Below, in pieces: positions 7,886 through 16,377 of a stretch of DNA of 64,000 nt. The translations under genes and the position numbers were made by a program. Each line of letters opens with the position of its first letter. The first letter of the stretch is position 1. Where the stretch lies: assembly GCA_030656215.1 (NCBI GenBank), contig JAUSOD010000012.1:1-64000 (forward strand), read 5' to 3'. Origin of the DNA: Azoarcus sp. (GTDB lineage: Bacteria > Pseudomonadota > Gammaproteobacteria > Burkholderiales > Rhodocyclaceae). Below the pieces are notes generated by a model. It searched no databases and was not told the DNA's origin. It was given only the letters and a program-made list of their open reading frames with translations.

Positions 7886-7966
7886 AAGGGCAAACCGGGA
7901 GAAATCCCGGGACGCAAAGCCAACGGACCTTACCTCTTCAGAGGAAGGTGGCCGGGTTGCCGCAGA
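7886..7966 (+). promoter_or_regulatory. Cyclic-di-GMP-I (GEMM) riboswitch
   Basis: The stretch contains the hallmark GEMM-I blocks in order: GGCAAACC at 7889-7896, a short stem closed by a GAAA tetraloop (GGGA-GAAA-TCCC), the invariant ACGCAAAGCC at 7912-7921, a second stem with a TTCA loop, and GGTGGCCGGGTTGCC at 7947-7961, which supplies the tetraloop-receptor side. Spacing and order match the class, which binds c-di-GMP between the two stems. It lies on the plus strand upstream of an exported protein and a subtilisin-like protease. It is inside a longer open frame, which shows that frame's early start codons are not used. Confidence 0.94.
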
Positions 7967-7998
7967 CGTTTTCGAACTTTTCGAAGCGTCCTGTTCTG

Positions 7999-8023
7999 CC
8001 CTTGCGTCGTCTGTAGGCAAGGG
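7999..8023 (+). promoter_or_regulatory. Hairpin downstream of the riboswitch (possible expression platform)
   Basis: CCCTTGC (7999-8005) pairs with GCAAGGG (8017-8023), with an 11-base loop, ending two bases before an ATG at 8025. The right arm contains the only purine-rich, ribosome-binding-like sequence there. No T-run follows, so a translational switch is more likely than an intrinsic terminator. The structure is seen; its link to ligand binding is inferred. Confidence 0.45.
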
Positions 8024-8123
8024 TATGAACCAGATCCTATCTCCATGCGTGCTGCCGGTTTCGTTGATTGAGCGTACGTTGTCTCGACGTTCTGGCTTCT
8101 TCATGGGCAGGCGCACGCGCCTA

Positions 8124-8762
8124 ATGCCGAGACCGCAATTTATTGCCACGAGCACCGGGCCTCGTTTTTTGCGCCTGCTGATCACTTTCTGTGCGCTTGC
8201 CTTTACGGCCCTCGCGAGCGCTCAGGATGTGGGCGGTCGCCATCACCTGCAGAACAGCAGTTTTTTCGACGCCACCTATTTCGTTGAACTGCAGCAAGGC
8301 TCCGAACTGTCGCGTCTGGCGTCCGGACTGCGCGGGGGCGGCTATGAGCTCTCGGGCGGAGCAAGTGTGAAATTCAACAGTTGGTACAAGGCCGATTGGG
8401 TGGATACCCGTCTCGGCTGGATGACGCTGCTGACACCCGATGTTGGCCTTACCTTCGGCTTCAGCACCGGCGAGCGCGGTGAAAAATATGAGATCCAGCC
8501 GAGTTTGCGGCTCGGGCTCCTCGCCCAGAGGTCGATCGGCAAGGGCACACTCTTGTCGTTTCGCGCCAGCACGACGGTCGGCGGACAGTTGCGGGAGAGG
8601 ACCTGTACCGCCGACTACGGCGCGATCGGCGGTATGCAGAAGGTCAATTGTCGCCTCGCCGCGTCGACGCTCGCGCCTGAAGACACCCTCCAATACTTGA
8701 TGAATCGGCAGCCGCACGACCGCCATCAGATCGCCGTCATGCTCACTCGGCGTTTTCAGTGA
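8124..8762 (+). CDS. Exported beta-rich protein of unknown family, riboswitch-controlled
   Basis: 212 residues from the ATG at 8124, chosen because it places a signal peptide at the N-terminus: a basic segment, the hydrophobic FLRLLITFCALAFTALASA and cleavage after AQ or ASA. ATGs at 8025 and 8103 are in frame and possible; the one at 8025 directly follows the riboswitch hairpin. The mature part is rich in alternating short strands (FNSWYKADWVDTRLGWMTLL, TFGFSTGERGEKYEIQPSLR) and ends HQIAVMLTRRFQ, which resembles a small outer-membrane barrel of about eight strands. It has two Cys residues that could pair. I do not recognise the family. It lies 24 bp before a subtilisin-like protease gene and should be cotranscribed with it. 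Confidence 0.72.
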   Translation: MPRPQFIATSTGPRFLRLLITFCALAFTALASAQDVGGRHHLQNSSFFDATYFVELQQGSELSRLASGLRGGGYELSGGASVKFNSWYKADWVDTRLGWMTLLTPDVGLTFGFSTGERGEKYEIQPSLRLGLLAQRSIGKGTLLSFRASTTVGGQLRERTCTADYGAIGGMQKVNCRLAASTLAPEDTLQYLMNRQPHDRHQIAVMLTRRFQ

Positions 8763-8786
8763 GCACTTGCACCACGGAGTAATGCA

Positions 8787-9671
8787 ATGCACCCCGCATT
8801 CAAGCTAATCGCAATCGGCGCAAGCGTTCTTTTGTCCAACAGCATCCACGCGCAAACCCTACAGTCCTGGATGAGCCCCGAAGTGAAGAGGGCTTGGGAC
8901 CAAGGCTACAAGGGACAAAAGGTTACCATTCACGTTGTTGACGATTTCCGCAGTGGTTCGCGTTTCTATGGCAATCTCGGCACCGGCACGCTGCTTAAAC
9001 GCCACGGCGAATGGACGCATCTCGAGGCCTCGTTGCTGGCGCCCTCGGCGACGATGAAGTCGATCGATTTCACCTCCAACTCTGCCGTAATGCTGGCGAG
9101 AGGCCTGAACGTCGTGAACCTGAGCTATGGCATGTTTGCGGCAGATGGCTATTCCAGCTCGCAGATCCGCTGGGATAAGCAGGAGAGTTCAATCATCTCC
9201 TTCGCGTCGAAGGGTTCGGCGGTCATCGCAAAGGCTGCGGGTAACGACGCGGTTGCGGTTGGCACTGCGAACTCCGCAGGGCACGTGGATTACCTCAACC
9301 GCGCACTGGTCGGCAAGCAATCAGCCATTTTCGTCGGCGCCCTGGAGCGTAACGGAACGGTCACCTCGCCTGCCTCGCTGTCATGGTATTCAAACTACGC
9401 AGGCAACGATCCGGCTGTACAACGAAACTTCCTCGTCGTTGGGGTGGAAGGTCACAAGACGAACCTCTATGGCACTTCCTTCGCGGCACCTGTGGTGAGC
9501 GCGTACGGCGCTATCGTGGGCAGCAAGTTCAAGTCGGCAACGCCGACCCAGATCACCAACCAGCTACTGAACACAGCGCGTACAGACACCATCCGCAATT
9601 ATAAACAAGCGGTTCACGGTCGTGGCGAAGCGAGTATTGCCCGCGCCTTGGCTCCGGTTTCGATTCGCTGA
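8787..9671 (+). CDS. Exported S8-family (subtilisin-like) serine protease
   Basis: 294 residues with a signal peptide (about 1-22, ending HAQ). Catalytic elements appear in subtilase order: Asp in HVVDDF (residue 52 or 53), His in KRHGEWTHLEA (about 73), oxyanion Asn in AKAAGND (about 153) and nucleophile Ser in YGTSFAAP (about 231). The segment NVVNLSYG before the oxyanion loop is also typical. There is no recognisable propeptide and no C-terminal anchor or barrel, so the enzyme is compact. It should act in the periplasm or outside the cell. The unknown beta-rich exported protein precedes it and both lie behind a c-di-GMP riboswitch, suggesting c-di-GMP-controlled surface proteolysis. The substrate is not known. 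Confidence 0.88.
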   Translation: MHPAFKLIAIGASVLLSNSIHAQTLQSWMSPEVKRAWDQGYKGQKVTIHVVDDFRSGSRFYGNLGTGTLLKRHGEWTHLEASLLAPSATMKSIDFTSNSAVMLARGLNVVNLSYGMFAADGYSSSQIRWDKQESSIISFASKGSAVIAKAAGNDAVAVGTANSAGHVDYLNRALVGKQSAIFVGALERNGTVTSPASLSWYSNYAGNDPAVQRNFLVVGVEGHKTNLYGTSFAAPVVSAYGAIVGSKFKSATPTQITNQLLNTARTDTIRNYKQAVHGRGEASIARALAPVSIR

Positions 9672-9732
9672 GGCCGGGTACGTCAAGCAGTTCCCCACAG
9701 CTCACCGGACTAAAGTTCAGACGCGCAATCCA

Positions 9733-11868
9733 CTAGTTAACCCTGATCCCCGTTCTCGGCTGAGTGCGTGCGGCGAGATCGGTATCGGTTTTCAGGATGT
9801 CGGCCATGTCGCCGACGATTTGGGCGGCCTCGCCGAGCAGTACGTCCTTGGCGGACTTACGTGACGCCTCGGCGGCGAGTTCTGCCCGCAGGCTGCGCTC
9901 GCCGATCTGCAAGCCGTCGTCGCGCAGTTCGGCGATGGCTTCCTCCTCGCCGCTGCGCGCCAGGCTACGGGCCTTGAGCCTGGCTTCCTGCTTGGCACGC
10001 TCCTGGCGTCGTTCGGTCTCGTTGAGCGAAATCTCGCTGCGCTTGCGCACGCTGTCGAGCTCGGCAATATCCTCCAGCAGATAGCCGTATTCGATATCGC
10101 CGGCGACCCGTGCCGCATGGCGCTGCTGCAGTGCGGGCAAGAGCGCTACGGTGCTGCCGGCGGGATTGAACGCGGCGGCGCCGATCTGCGTCCATGGCAG
10201 CGCATTATCGAAGCTCGATTCGCCGAAACGCGTCGCATCCATGGGCGAGGGCAACGCGATATCGGGTGCGACCCCGCGTAACTGCGTGCTGTCGCCGGTG
10301 ACGCGATAGAACTGGGCGATGGTCATCTTCAGATCGCCGTATTTCGGTTTTTCGCTCTTTGCCATTTCGTCGAGGCTGAGCAGGGTCTGTACCGTGCCCT
10401 TGCCGAAGCTCTGGTCGCCAATGATCAGGCCGCGACCGTAGTCCTGGATCGCAGCGGCGAAAATTTCCGAGGCCGAGGCCGAGGCGCGGTTGATCAGTAC
10501 GCCAAGCGGGCCGTCCCACACCAGGCCGGCATCTTTATCGTGCTCGACCCGGATCTGGCCTTGTGCGTTGCGCTGCTGGACCACCGGGCCGGTATCGATG
10601 AACAGGCCGGTGAGCTTGATCGATTCGTCGAGCGAGCCGCCGCCGTTGTTGCGCAGATCGATCAGCACGCCGTCTACGTTTTCCGCCTTCAGTTCGCCCA
10701 GCAACCTGGCGACGTCGCGCGTGGCGCTGCGGAAATTGCCATCGCGGTTGCTGCGCGCGTCGGCGTCCTGGTAGAAGGTTGGCAGCGTGATCACGCCGAT
10801 CCGCTGTGCAGTCGGCCCCGCCCCGGTCTGGATGACAGACTTGCTGGCGGCCTGCTTCTCGAGGTTGATGGTGTCGCGCACAAGGCTGATGAGCTTGTGC
10901 TTGCCGTCCGGCCCGGCGTCGGCCGGGAGAATGTCCAGTACCACGGTCGTGCCCTTGGTGCCGCGAATCAGGCCGACCACATCGTCCACCCGCCAGCCGA
11001 GCACGTCCGCCATCTGCGCCCCTTCGCCCTGCGCTACGCCGACAATGCGGTCGCCGATGCTCAGTTGGTCCGACCGCGCGGCGGGTCCGCCGGCGACCAG
11101 TTCGCGGATGGTGACGTAGTCATCGCGCTCCTGCAGCACCGCGCCGATGCCGACCAGCGACAGCTTCATCGAGATCGCGAAGTCTTCCGAGGCGCGTGGC
11201 CCGAGATAGTTGGTGTGGGGCTCGATCGACATCGCGTAGGCGTTCATGAACAGCTGGAAGACGTCATCGCTCTTGTTGCGCAGGGCGCGCGCCTCCATGT
11301 TGTCGTAGCGCTTGCCGAGCGTATCGCGGATGGCCTTGTCGTCCTTGCCGGCGAGCCTCAGCCGCAGCCAGTCGTTCTTGACCCGCTTGCGCCACAGTTC
11401 GCGAACCTCGGCCTCGGAGTTCGCCCACGGCTCGTCGGTTCGCAGGTAGCGATAGCTTTCCGCGCGCTCGAAGTCGAATCCGCCGGCGAGCAGCTTGCGG
11501 GCCTCGCCCAGGCGTTCGCGAACGCGTTGTTCGTAGCGGCTGAAGATCGCGAACGGGATCTCGAGGTTCTGCTGCAGGATCGCGTCGTCCAGCGCGGTGC
11601 GTGCGGGCGCGAATTGATCGATATCGGCCTGCACGAAGAACACCCGCTCAGGATCCAGCGTCTTGAGGTAACGGTCGAATATCTTGCTCGACAGAGCGTC
11701 GTCCAGCGGGGCGGCCTGGTAGTGGTAGCGCGACAGCAACTTGGCGCTGACCCCGGCGGTCTCGGCGTGGGCTTGCACCGGTTGCAGTGGTGCAGAGGCC
11801 GACGGCAGGTTCGCGGCCTGTGCGGTCGCCGTCAGCGTCAGCAGGATCCACAGTAGTTTACGGTTCAT
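9733..11868 (-). CDS. prc: Carboxy-terminal (tail-specific) protease Prc
   Basis: 711 residues, close to the usual 680-720. A signal peptide (MNRKLLWILLTLTATAQA) is followed by the Prc N-terminal helical domain, a PDZ domain near residues 235-330 (ISMKLSLVGIGAVLQERDDY), and the S41 catalytic core. The catalytic Ser lies in NRASASASEIF and the Lys in QSFGKGTVQ. The C-terminal DUF3340-type domain is charged and helical. Prc trims periplasmic proteins such as FtsI and MepS. Start at 11868 is supported by AGGAG eight bases upstream. It is convergent with the protease operon at 8124-9671 and appears to be its own unit. Confidence 0.96.
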   Translation of the reverse strand: MNRKLLWILLTLTATAQAANLPSASAPLQPVQAHAETAGVSAKLLSRYHYQAAPLDDALSSKIFDRYLKTLDPERVFFVQADIDQFAPARTALDDAILQQNLEIPFAIFSRYEQRVRERLGEARKLLAGGFDFERAESYRYLRTDEPWANSEAEVRELWRKRVKNDWLRLRLAGKDDKAIRDTLGKRYDNMEARALRNKSDDVFQLFMNAYAMSIEPHTNYLGPRASEDFAISMKLSLVGIGAVLQERDDYVTIRELVAGGPAARSDQLSIGDRIVGVAQGEGAQMADVLGWRVDDVVGLIRGTKGTTVVLDILPADAGPDGKHKLISLVRDTINLEKQAASKSVIQTGAGPTAQRIGVITLPTFYQDADARSNRDGNFRSATRDVARLLGELKAENVDGVLIDLRNNGGGSLDESIKLTGLFIDTGPVVQQRNAQGQIRVEHDKDAGLVWDGPLGVLINRASASASEIFAAAIQDYGRGLIIGDQSFGKGTVQTLLSLDEMAKSEKPKYGDLKMTIAQFYRVTGDSTQLRGVAPDIALPSPMDATRFGESSFDNALPWTQIGAAAFNPAGSTVALLPALQQRHAARVAGDIEYGYLLEDIAELDSVRKRSEISLNETERRQERAKQEARLKARSLARSGEEEAIAELRDDGLQIGERSLRAELAAEASRKSAKDVLLGEAAQIVGDMADILKTDTDLAARTQPRTGIRVN

Positions 11869-11905
11869 GAAGCATGCTCCTGCGCGATAGTCGAGAAATG
11901 CCGGT

Positions 11906-11951
11906 CTTCCCCGGTCACGCACCGGGTTGAGACGGTGCGTGACCGGGGAAG
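11906..11951. repeat. Perfect 18-bp inverted repeat with 10-base loop
   Basis: CTTCCCCGGTCACGCACC (11906-11923) and its exact complement (11934-11951) are separated by GGGTTGAGAC. It lies between the divergent prc and histidine kinase genes. No T-run follows on either strand, so it is not a normal intrinsic terminator. It could be a REP-like palindrome or a hairpin in the prc leader. The remaining sequence to 12160 holds nothing I recognise. Confidence 0.8.
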
Positions 11952-12166
11952 AAGGTGGTTCGTGGCAGATTACCAGCCGGGCCGGATGCCGTGGTCGGGT
12001 TTGCCGCAGGACGGCTGCTTCCAGCCTCGCCCAGGTGATTGCCTCCGGCAGGATACTGAGAAACGATCGTCGAGACTGTATCGGAGTGTGGGGGCGCCGC
12101 GTGGTTCCCGCTGTTTGCTGCATGTAACGGGCTTGTATCGCCGTCGTATCGCCGGGGCAATCGAGA

Positions 12167-12194
12167 TTGCCGCTCGCAACCCGCGACCTATACT
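12167..12194 (+). promoter_or_regulatory. Candidate promoter of the hybrid histidine kinase gene
   Basis: TTGCCG at 12167-12172, a 16-bp spacer and TATACT at 12189-12194 resemble a sigma-70 promoter. The start point would fall near 12201, which favours translation from the ATG at 12216 rather than the one at 12201. Confidence 0.4.
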
Positions 12195-12200
12195 CGGTCC

Positions 12201-14717
12201 ATGGGTGATCGAGCGATGAAAACGACCGACATGACCGTGGCGCGGCTCTCCGCGCAGTTGAACTCGCTGCGCCGGGTGGCGCTGGCGGTTGCGCATCCGG
12301 GGGGGCCGGGGCTTTATGACGAGCTCGTCCGGGAACTGGCCGCGAGCCTCGAGGTGGCGGTGGTCTTCGTCGCCGTGTTTGCCGACGATGCGTGCAGCGT
12401 CATGCGCACGCTGGCCGGGGTCATCGACGGGCGGCCTATAGCGACTTTCCAGTACCCGCTGGCGGGTTCGCCGTGCGAGCGCGTGGTCGGGCATGCCTTT
12501 CGCTATGTGGCCACCGGCCTGAGCGCGGAGTTGTCCGAGGTCGACGACGAGATGTTCATCGAGGCCGGCATCGACTCCTATGCGGCGTTTCCGCTCAATG
12601 ACAGTGCGGGCAAGCCGCTCGGTTTGCTGGCGGCCATGGACCGTAGGACGATTGCAGGCGGCGATGCCGGGCACGCCGAGGCGATGCTCAAGATTTTTGC
12701 CGTGCGCGCGGCAGCCGAACTCGAACGGCTCGCTGCCAGCGAGGCCTTGCAGCGATCGGAGGCAAGCTACCGGGCGATTTTCGAAACCGCCGAGGACGCG
12801 ATCTTCATCCACGACTGGGATACCGGCGCCATTCTCGATGGAAATCCGAAGGCCTGTGAGACCTACGGCTACAGCCGTGAGGAGCTCAGGTGTCTCTCCG
12901 TGGCGGAGATCAGTTCGGGGGTGCCGCCGTACACCGCGGAGGATGCGCTGCGCCATATCCAGCTTGCAAAGCTTGGCCGCTGCGAGCCTTTCGAATGGCA
13001 TCGCCGGAGCAAGGACGGCAGCCTGAACTGGGACGAGGTGCGTCTGAAGCCGGCGATGATCGACGGGCGCCCGCATATCCTGGCCTTCACCCGGGATATT
13101 ACCGAGCGGCGCGAACGCGAGCTTGCGCTCACGCGTAGCGAGGCACGCCTGCGGGCCACGGTCGAGGCCGCGTTCGATTGCATCATCGGGATGGATGGCG
13201 AAGGTCGCATTGTCGAGTTCAATGCCGCCGCCGAGCGGGTGTTCGGCCATCGACGCGCGGACGTGCTCGGACGCCTGCTGGCCGATGTGATCCTGCCCGA
13301 GCAGCATCGCGCTGCGCATGCGCGCGGTCTCAGGCACTTTCATGCCAGCGGGCGCGGGCCGATGCTCGGTCGCCTGGTCGAAACCACCGCGCTGCGCGCG
13401 GATGGCAGCGAGATTCCGGTTGAACTCGCGATCAGCGTTGCAACCGTACCCGAGGGCAGCATCTTTGTCGGTCACCTGCGCGACATCAGCGCCCGTCGCG
13501 CCGCCGAGGCCGAACGCAGTGCCCTTGAAGCCCAACTGCGACAGGCACAAAAGATGGAGGCGATCGGCCAGCTCACGGGTGGTATTGCGCACGATTTCAA
13601 CAACATCCTGACTAGCGTCATCGGTTACCTCGTCCTCGCCGAGGAGCACGCGGAGACCCTTGCCGATGCCACCCTCATACGCCAGCTCGGTCAGGCGCAA
13701 CTGGCGGCGCAGCGGGCGCGCGACCTGATCGCGCAGATGCTCGCATTTGCCCGTCGCCAGCGCGGAGAGCAGCGGGTGCTGGCGCTCGCGCCGCTGCTGC
13801 GGCAGACGCTGCAACTGCTGCGCCCGACCTTGCCATCGTCCGTCGAGCTCGACAGCAACGTTTCTGCAGCGGACGCTGACGACGGTGCCTTGTGCGTCTC
13901 GGCCGACCCGGTGCAACTCGAGCAGGTACTGTTCAACCTGTGCATCAACGCCCGCGACGCAATGGACGGGGCGGGTCGCATCCGGGTGCAACTGCAGCGC
14001 TACGGCGGAGGCCCCTGGCATTGCGCGTCGTGCCGGGCCCGTATTGACGGCGGGCGGTGGGTCGAGTTCAGCGTGGCTGACAATGGTTGCGGCATCGATC
14101 CCGCGATGCTGGAGCGCATCTTCGACCCATTCTTCTCGACCAAGGCGCCGGGGCGTGGCTCGGGGATGGGGCTGGCGATGGTGCACGGCATCGTGCACGA
14201 CCATGGCGGCCACGTGCGCCTGAGCATAGTGCCCGGCGCGGGCTCGGTGTTCAGCGTGATGTTGCCCCTGGTCGCCTCGCCACAGGTGGCCGTTGCAGAC
14301 GCCGCCCAGGTCCATGTCGCGGACCAGCCACGGCCGCTGCACGGGCGGGTGTTGCTGGTCGAGGACGATCCGATGGTCGGCGACTTTCTCGCCGAGCGCC
14401 TCACCGGCTGGGGACTCGAGGCGGCCTTGCTGCGCGAACCGCTGGCCGCCGCGGCTTGGCTCGACGATCCGGCAAACGACATCGACTTGCTGCTCACCGA
14501 CCAGACCATGCCGCAGATGACCGGACTTCAGCTCGCCCGGCACGCGTCTTCAGTGCGCCCCGGTTTGCCCGTGGTGCTGGTGAGCGGCAATGCCGAAGCC
14601 TTCGACGCCGACGAGCTGGCGCGAAGTGGCGTGCGGGTGGCACTGACCAAGCCGGTTGCCGATCAGCGCCTGCGCGAGGTGCTGCGCGAAGCCCTGGCGC
14701 TGCCTTCCGTGCGCTGA
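12201..14717 (+). CDS. Hybrid sensor histidine kinase (GAF-PAS-PAS-HisKA-HATPase-REC)
   Basis: 838 residues and no transmembrane segment, so cytoplasmic. A GAF-like domain occupies about 20-165. Two PAS domains follow (about 185-305, SEASYRAIFETAEDAIFIHD; about 310-425, SEARLRATVEAAFDCIIGMD). The dimerisation helix has the phospho-acceptor His464 in LTGGIAHDFNNIL. The ATPase domain (NGCGIDPAMLERIFDPFFS) and a C-terminal receiver follow, with acceptor Asp767 in LLLTDQTMPQMTG. An in-frame ATG at 12216 is an alternative start. The signal is not evident. An orphan OmpR-type regulator lies at 17603, on the far side of a diiron protein/MFS group, and could belong to the same pathway. Confidence 0.93.
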   Translation: MGDRAMKTTDMTVARLSAQLNSLRRVALAVAHPGGPGLYDELVRELAASLEVAVVFVAVFADDACSVMRTLAGVIDGRPIATFQYPLAGSPCERVVGHAFRYVATGLSAELSEVDDEMFIEAGIDSYAAFPLNDSAGKPLGLLAAMDRRTIAGGDAGHAEAMLKIFAVRAAAELERLAASEALQRSEASYRAIFETAEDAIFIHDWDTGAILDGNPKACETYGYSREELRCLSVAEISSGVPPYTAEDALRHIQLAKLGRCEPFEWHRRSKDGSLNWDEVRLKPAMIDGRPHILAFTRDITERRERELALTRSEARLRATVEAAFDCIIGMDGEGRIVEFNAAAERVFGHRRADVLGRLLADVILPEQHRAAHARGLRHFHASGRGPMLGRLVETTALRADGSEIPVELAISVATVPEGSIFVGHLRDISARRAAEAERSALEAQLRQAQKMEAIGQLTGGIAHDFNNILTSVIGYLVLAEEHAETLADATLIRQLGQAQLAAQRARDLIAQMLAFARRQRGEQRVLALAPLLRQTLQLLRPTLPSSVELDSNVSAADADDGALCVSADPVQLEQVLFNLCINARDAMDGAGRIRVQLQRYGGGPWHCASCRARIDGGRWVEFSVADNGCGIDPAMLERIFDPFFSTKAPGRGSGMGLAMVHGIVHDHGGHVRLSIVPGAGSVFSVMLPLVASPQVAVADAAQVHVADQPRPLHGRVLLVEDDPMVGDFLAERLTGWGLEAALLREPLAAAAWLDDPANDIDLLLTDQTMPQMTGLQLARHASSVRPGLPVVLVSGNAEAFDADELARSGVRVALTKPVADQRLREVLREALALPSVR

Positions 14718-14787
14718 TTTCGACAGTCCGGCGCGGGCGGTGCCGGGTCGCCTCCGCCTCCTGTCGATAGCGGCCGGATCAAGGTGC

Positions 14788-15993
14788 TCAGGTTTCGGCG
14801 CGCAAGGTGGTCGGCGCCGGCACGGTGAACCGGCTTGCCCGGCGAACCGCCCGCGGCAGGACCAATGTTGCGGCGATCAGCGCAAGTGCGATGTCTACCA
14901 GCCACAACAGAGTGTCGTCGCCGGTGGCTTGTGCCGCCCAGCCCCCGAACCAGATTCCGGCAAAGGCGCCGACCTGATGGACCAGCATCACTACCCCGAA
15001 CAGGGTGCCCAGCCGCTCCACACCGTGTTGCTCGGCGACCAGCTGCGAGGTGGGTGGCAAGGTCGCCATGTGGCTGATGCCCATCACCATGGCGAAGCCG
15101 ATCATCACCTCGGGCGTGGTCGGCAGCAGCAGTAGCGCGGCGATGCCAAGGGCGCGCAGCATGTACACGCCGGCCAACAGTGATCCTGCCGCGTAGCGTT
15201 TCAGGGCCAGTCCGATGGCGATGCTGCCAACGATGTTGGCGGCACCGGCAACCGCGATCCAGGTGCCGGCGATCGAAGCCGGCATGCCGCAACGCTCGAT
15301 CACCCCCGGCATGTGCACGGCAAGGAAGGAAATATGGAAGCCGCACACCCCGAAACTCGCCGCCACGCGCCAGAAGCGCCATTCGCGCAACACATCGGCC
15401 ACCGGCTGTGAGGGCCGAACGGTGCGTTGCGCTTGCGCACGGCGGAAAGGCCACGCCAGCGGCACCGCCACCAGGCTGAGCAAGGCGGTGGCGACCAGCG
15501 CCCAGGCCCAGCCATGGCTGTCGATCGCCCACTGGGTGGCGGGTCCCAACAGCAGTTGACCAACTGATGCACCGGCGCCGATCACGCCCACCGCCAGTCC
15601 CATCCGTGCGCCCGGCATGGCGCGGCCCACTTCACCAACCAGCAGCCCGTTGCTGCCCACCGCACTCCCTGCGATCGCGCTGACCACCAGCGACAGCATG
15701 AGCACCATCGACACCGGCCACAGCGCGGGCAGGGCGGTGGACAGCGCGAGCAGAAAAGCGCCAGCGACGATGACACGGGCGGCGCCGAAGCGGTCGGCGA
15801 TGGCGCCAACCAGCGGCTGGGCAAAGCCGATGCCAAGCTGGCCGGCCGCAAGGGCGAAGCTCAGCCCGGCCAGGCCAATGCCGGAGGCGGTGTTCAGCGG
15901 CGACACGAACAGGCCGAAGGCCGAACGGCCGCCGGTGATCAATCCCATCAGGATCGCGGCGGCGATCGTCAGACGCCATGCAGCGGCGTTCAT
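14788..15993 (-). CDS. MFS transporter
   Basis: 401 residues with about 12 predicted membrane helices, the first starting WRLTIAAAILMGLITGG. The cytoplasmic loop after helix 2 has GAIADRFGAARV, the MFS motif A. The N-terminal RSAFGLFVSPL resembles oxalate/monocarboxylate-type (OFA/MCT) members, but the substrate cannot be read. Its start overlaps the stop of the DUF1127 gene by four bases, so the two are coupled. Together with the diiron protein upstream they form one minus-strand unit. It converges with the histidine kinase gene, 70 bp apart. Confidence 0.9.
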   Translation of the reverse strand: MNAAAWRLTIAAAILMGLITGGRSAFGLFVSPLNTASGIGLAGLSFALAAGQLGIGFAQPLVGAIADRFGAARVIVAGAFLLALSTALPALWPVSMVLMLSLVVSAIAGSAVGSNGLLVGEVGRAMPGARMGLAVGVIGAGASVGQLLLGPATQWAIDSHGWAWALVATALLSLVAVPLAWPFRRAQAQRTVRPSQPVADVLREWRFWRVAASFGVCGFHISFLAVHMPGVIERCGMPASIAGTWIAVAGAANIVGSIAIGLALKRYAAGSLLAGVYMLRALGIAALLLLPTTPEVMIGFAMVMGISHMATLPPTSQLVAEQHGVERLGTLFGVVMLVHQVGAFAGIWFGGWAAQATGDDTLLWLVDIALALIAATLVLPRAVRRASRFTVPAPTTLRAET

Positions 15994-16298
15994 GATGGCG
16001 ATCTCCGATCAACGGTGCGCACGATCCGTCGCCGCGAGCGTTCGGCCTGCCCTTCGGCTTCGGCCCAGCACGAGGCGAACTCGGACGGATGGATGGCCAG
16101 GTCGCGCAGGCTTGCCCGGTCGAGCTGACGCAGGACGGCGATGTCGCGCGCGCAGCGGCGCGCCCGGCGCCATGCCTGCAGGCGGCGGCGTGCGGCGTGC
16201 ACCAGGGCTTGCCACAGCGAAGTGCGCATGGGCTGCTCGCGCGCAGCCTGCTGGATGCTGGGGGTATTGGAGGTATCGGGGTTGCTGGGGGTGTTCAT
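15990..16298 (-). CDS. Small basic protein with DUF1127-like C-terminus
   Basis: 102 residues, Arg-rich. The C-terminal half (AVLRQLDRASLRDLAIHPSE) matches the YjiS/DUF1127 pattern of small proteins with a conserved LDR.LRDLG-type helix. The N-terminal 25 residues are Asn/Ser/Thr-rich and probably disordered. GGAGAA lies upstream of the ATG. It is between the diiron protein gene and the MFS gene and overlaps the latter by four bases. DUF1127 proteins have been linked to small-RNA-mediated and metabolic regulation elsewhere; no role can be given here. Confidence 0.75.
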   Translation of the reverse strand: MNTPSNPDTSNTPSIQQAAREQPMRTSLWQALVHAARRRLQAWRRARRCARDIAVLRQLDRASLRDLAIHPSEFASCWAEAEGQAERSRRRIVRTVDRRSPS

Positions 16299-16377
16299 GA
16301 TGGCGTTCTCCTTCGGTCCGGCGGGCCGGCTCGCCTCTCGGCGCGACCGGCCCCGGCCTGATTCAGGCGGGCGGCGC

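Noticed and set aside
7845-8123. N-terminal extension of the exported protein starting at 7845
   Set aside because: It would be translated through the c-di-GMP riboswitch and places the signal peptide about 110 residues inside the protein.
11970-14543. 857-codon open frame opposite the histidine kinase
   Set aside because: It is antisense to a gene with complete kinase domains, has biased composition from high G+C, and no family signal.
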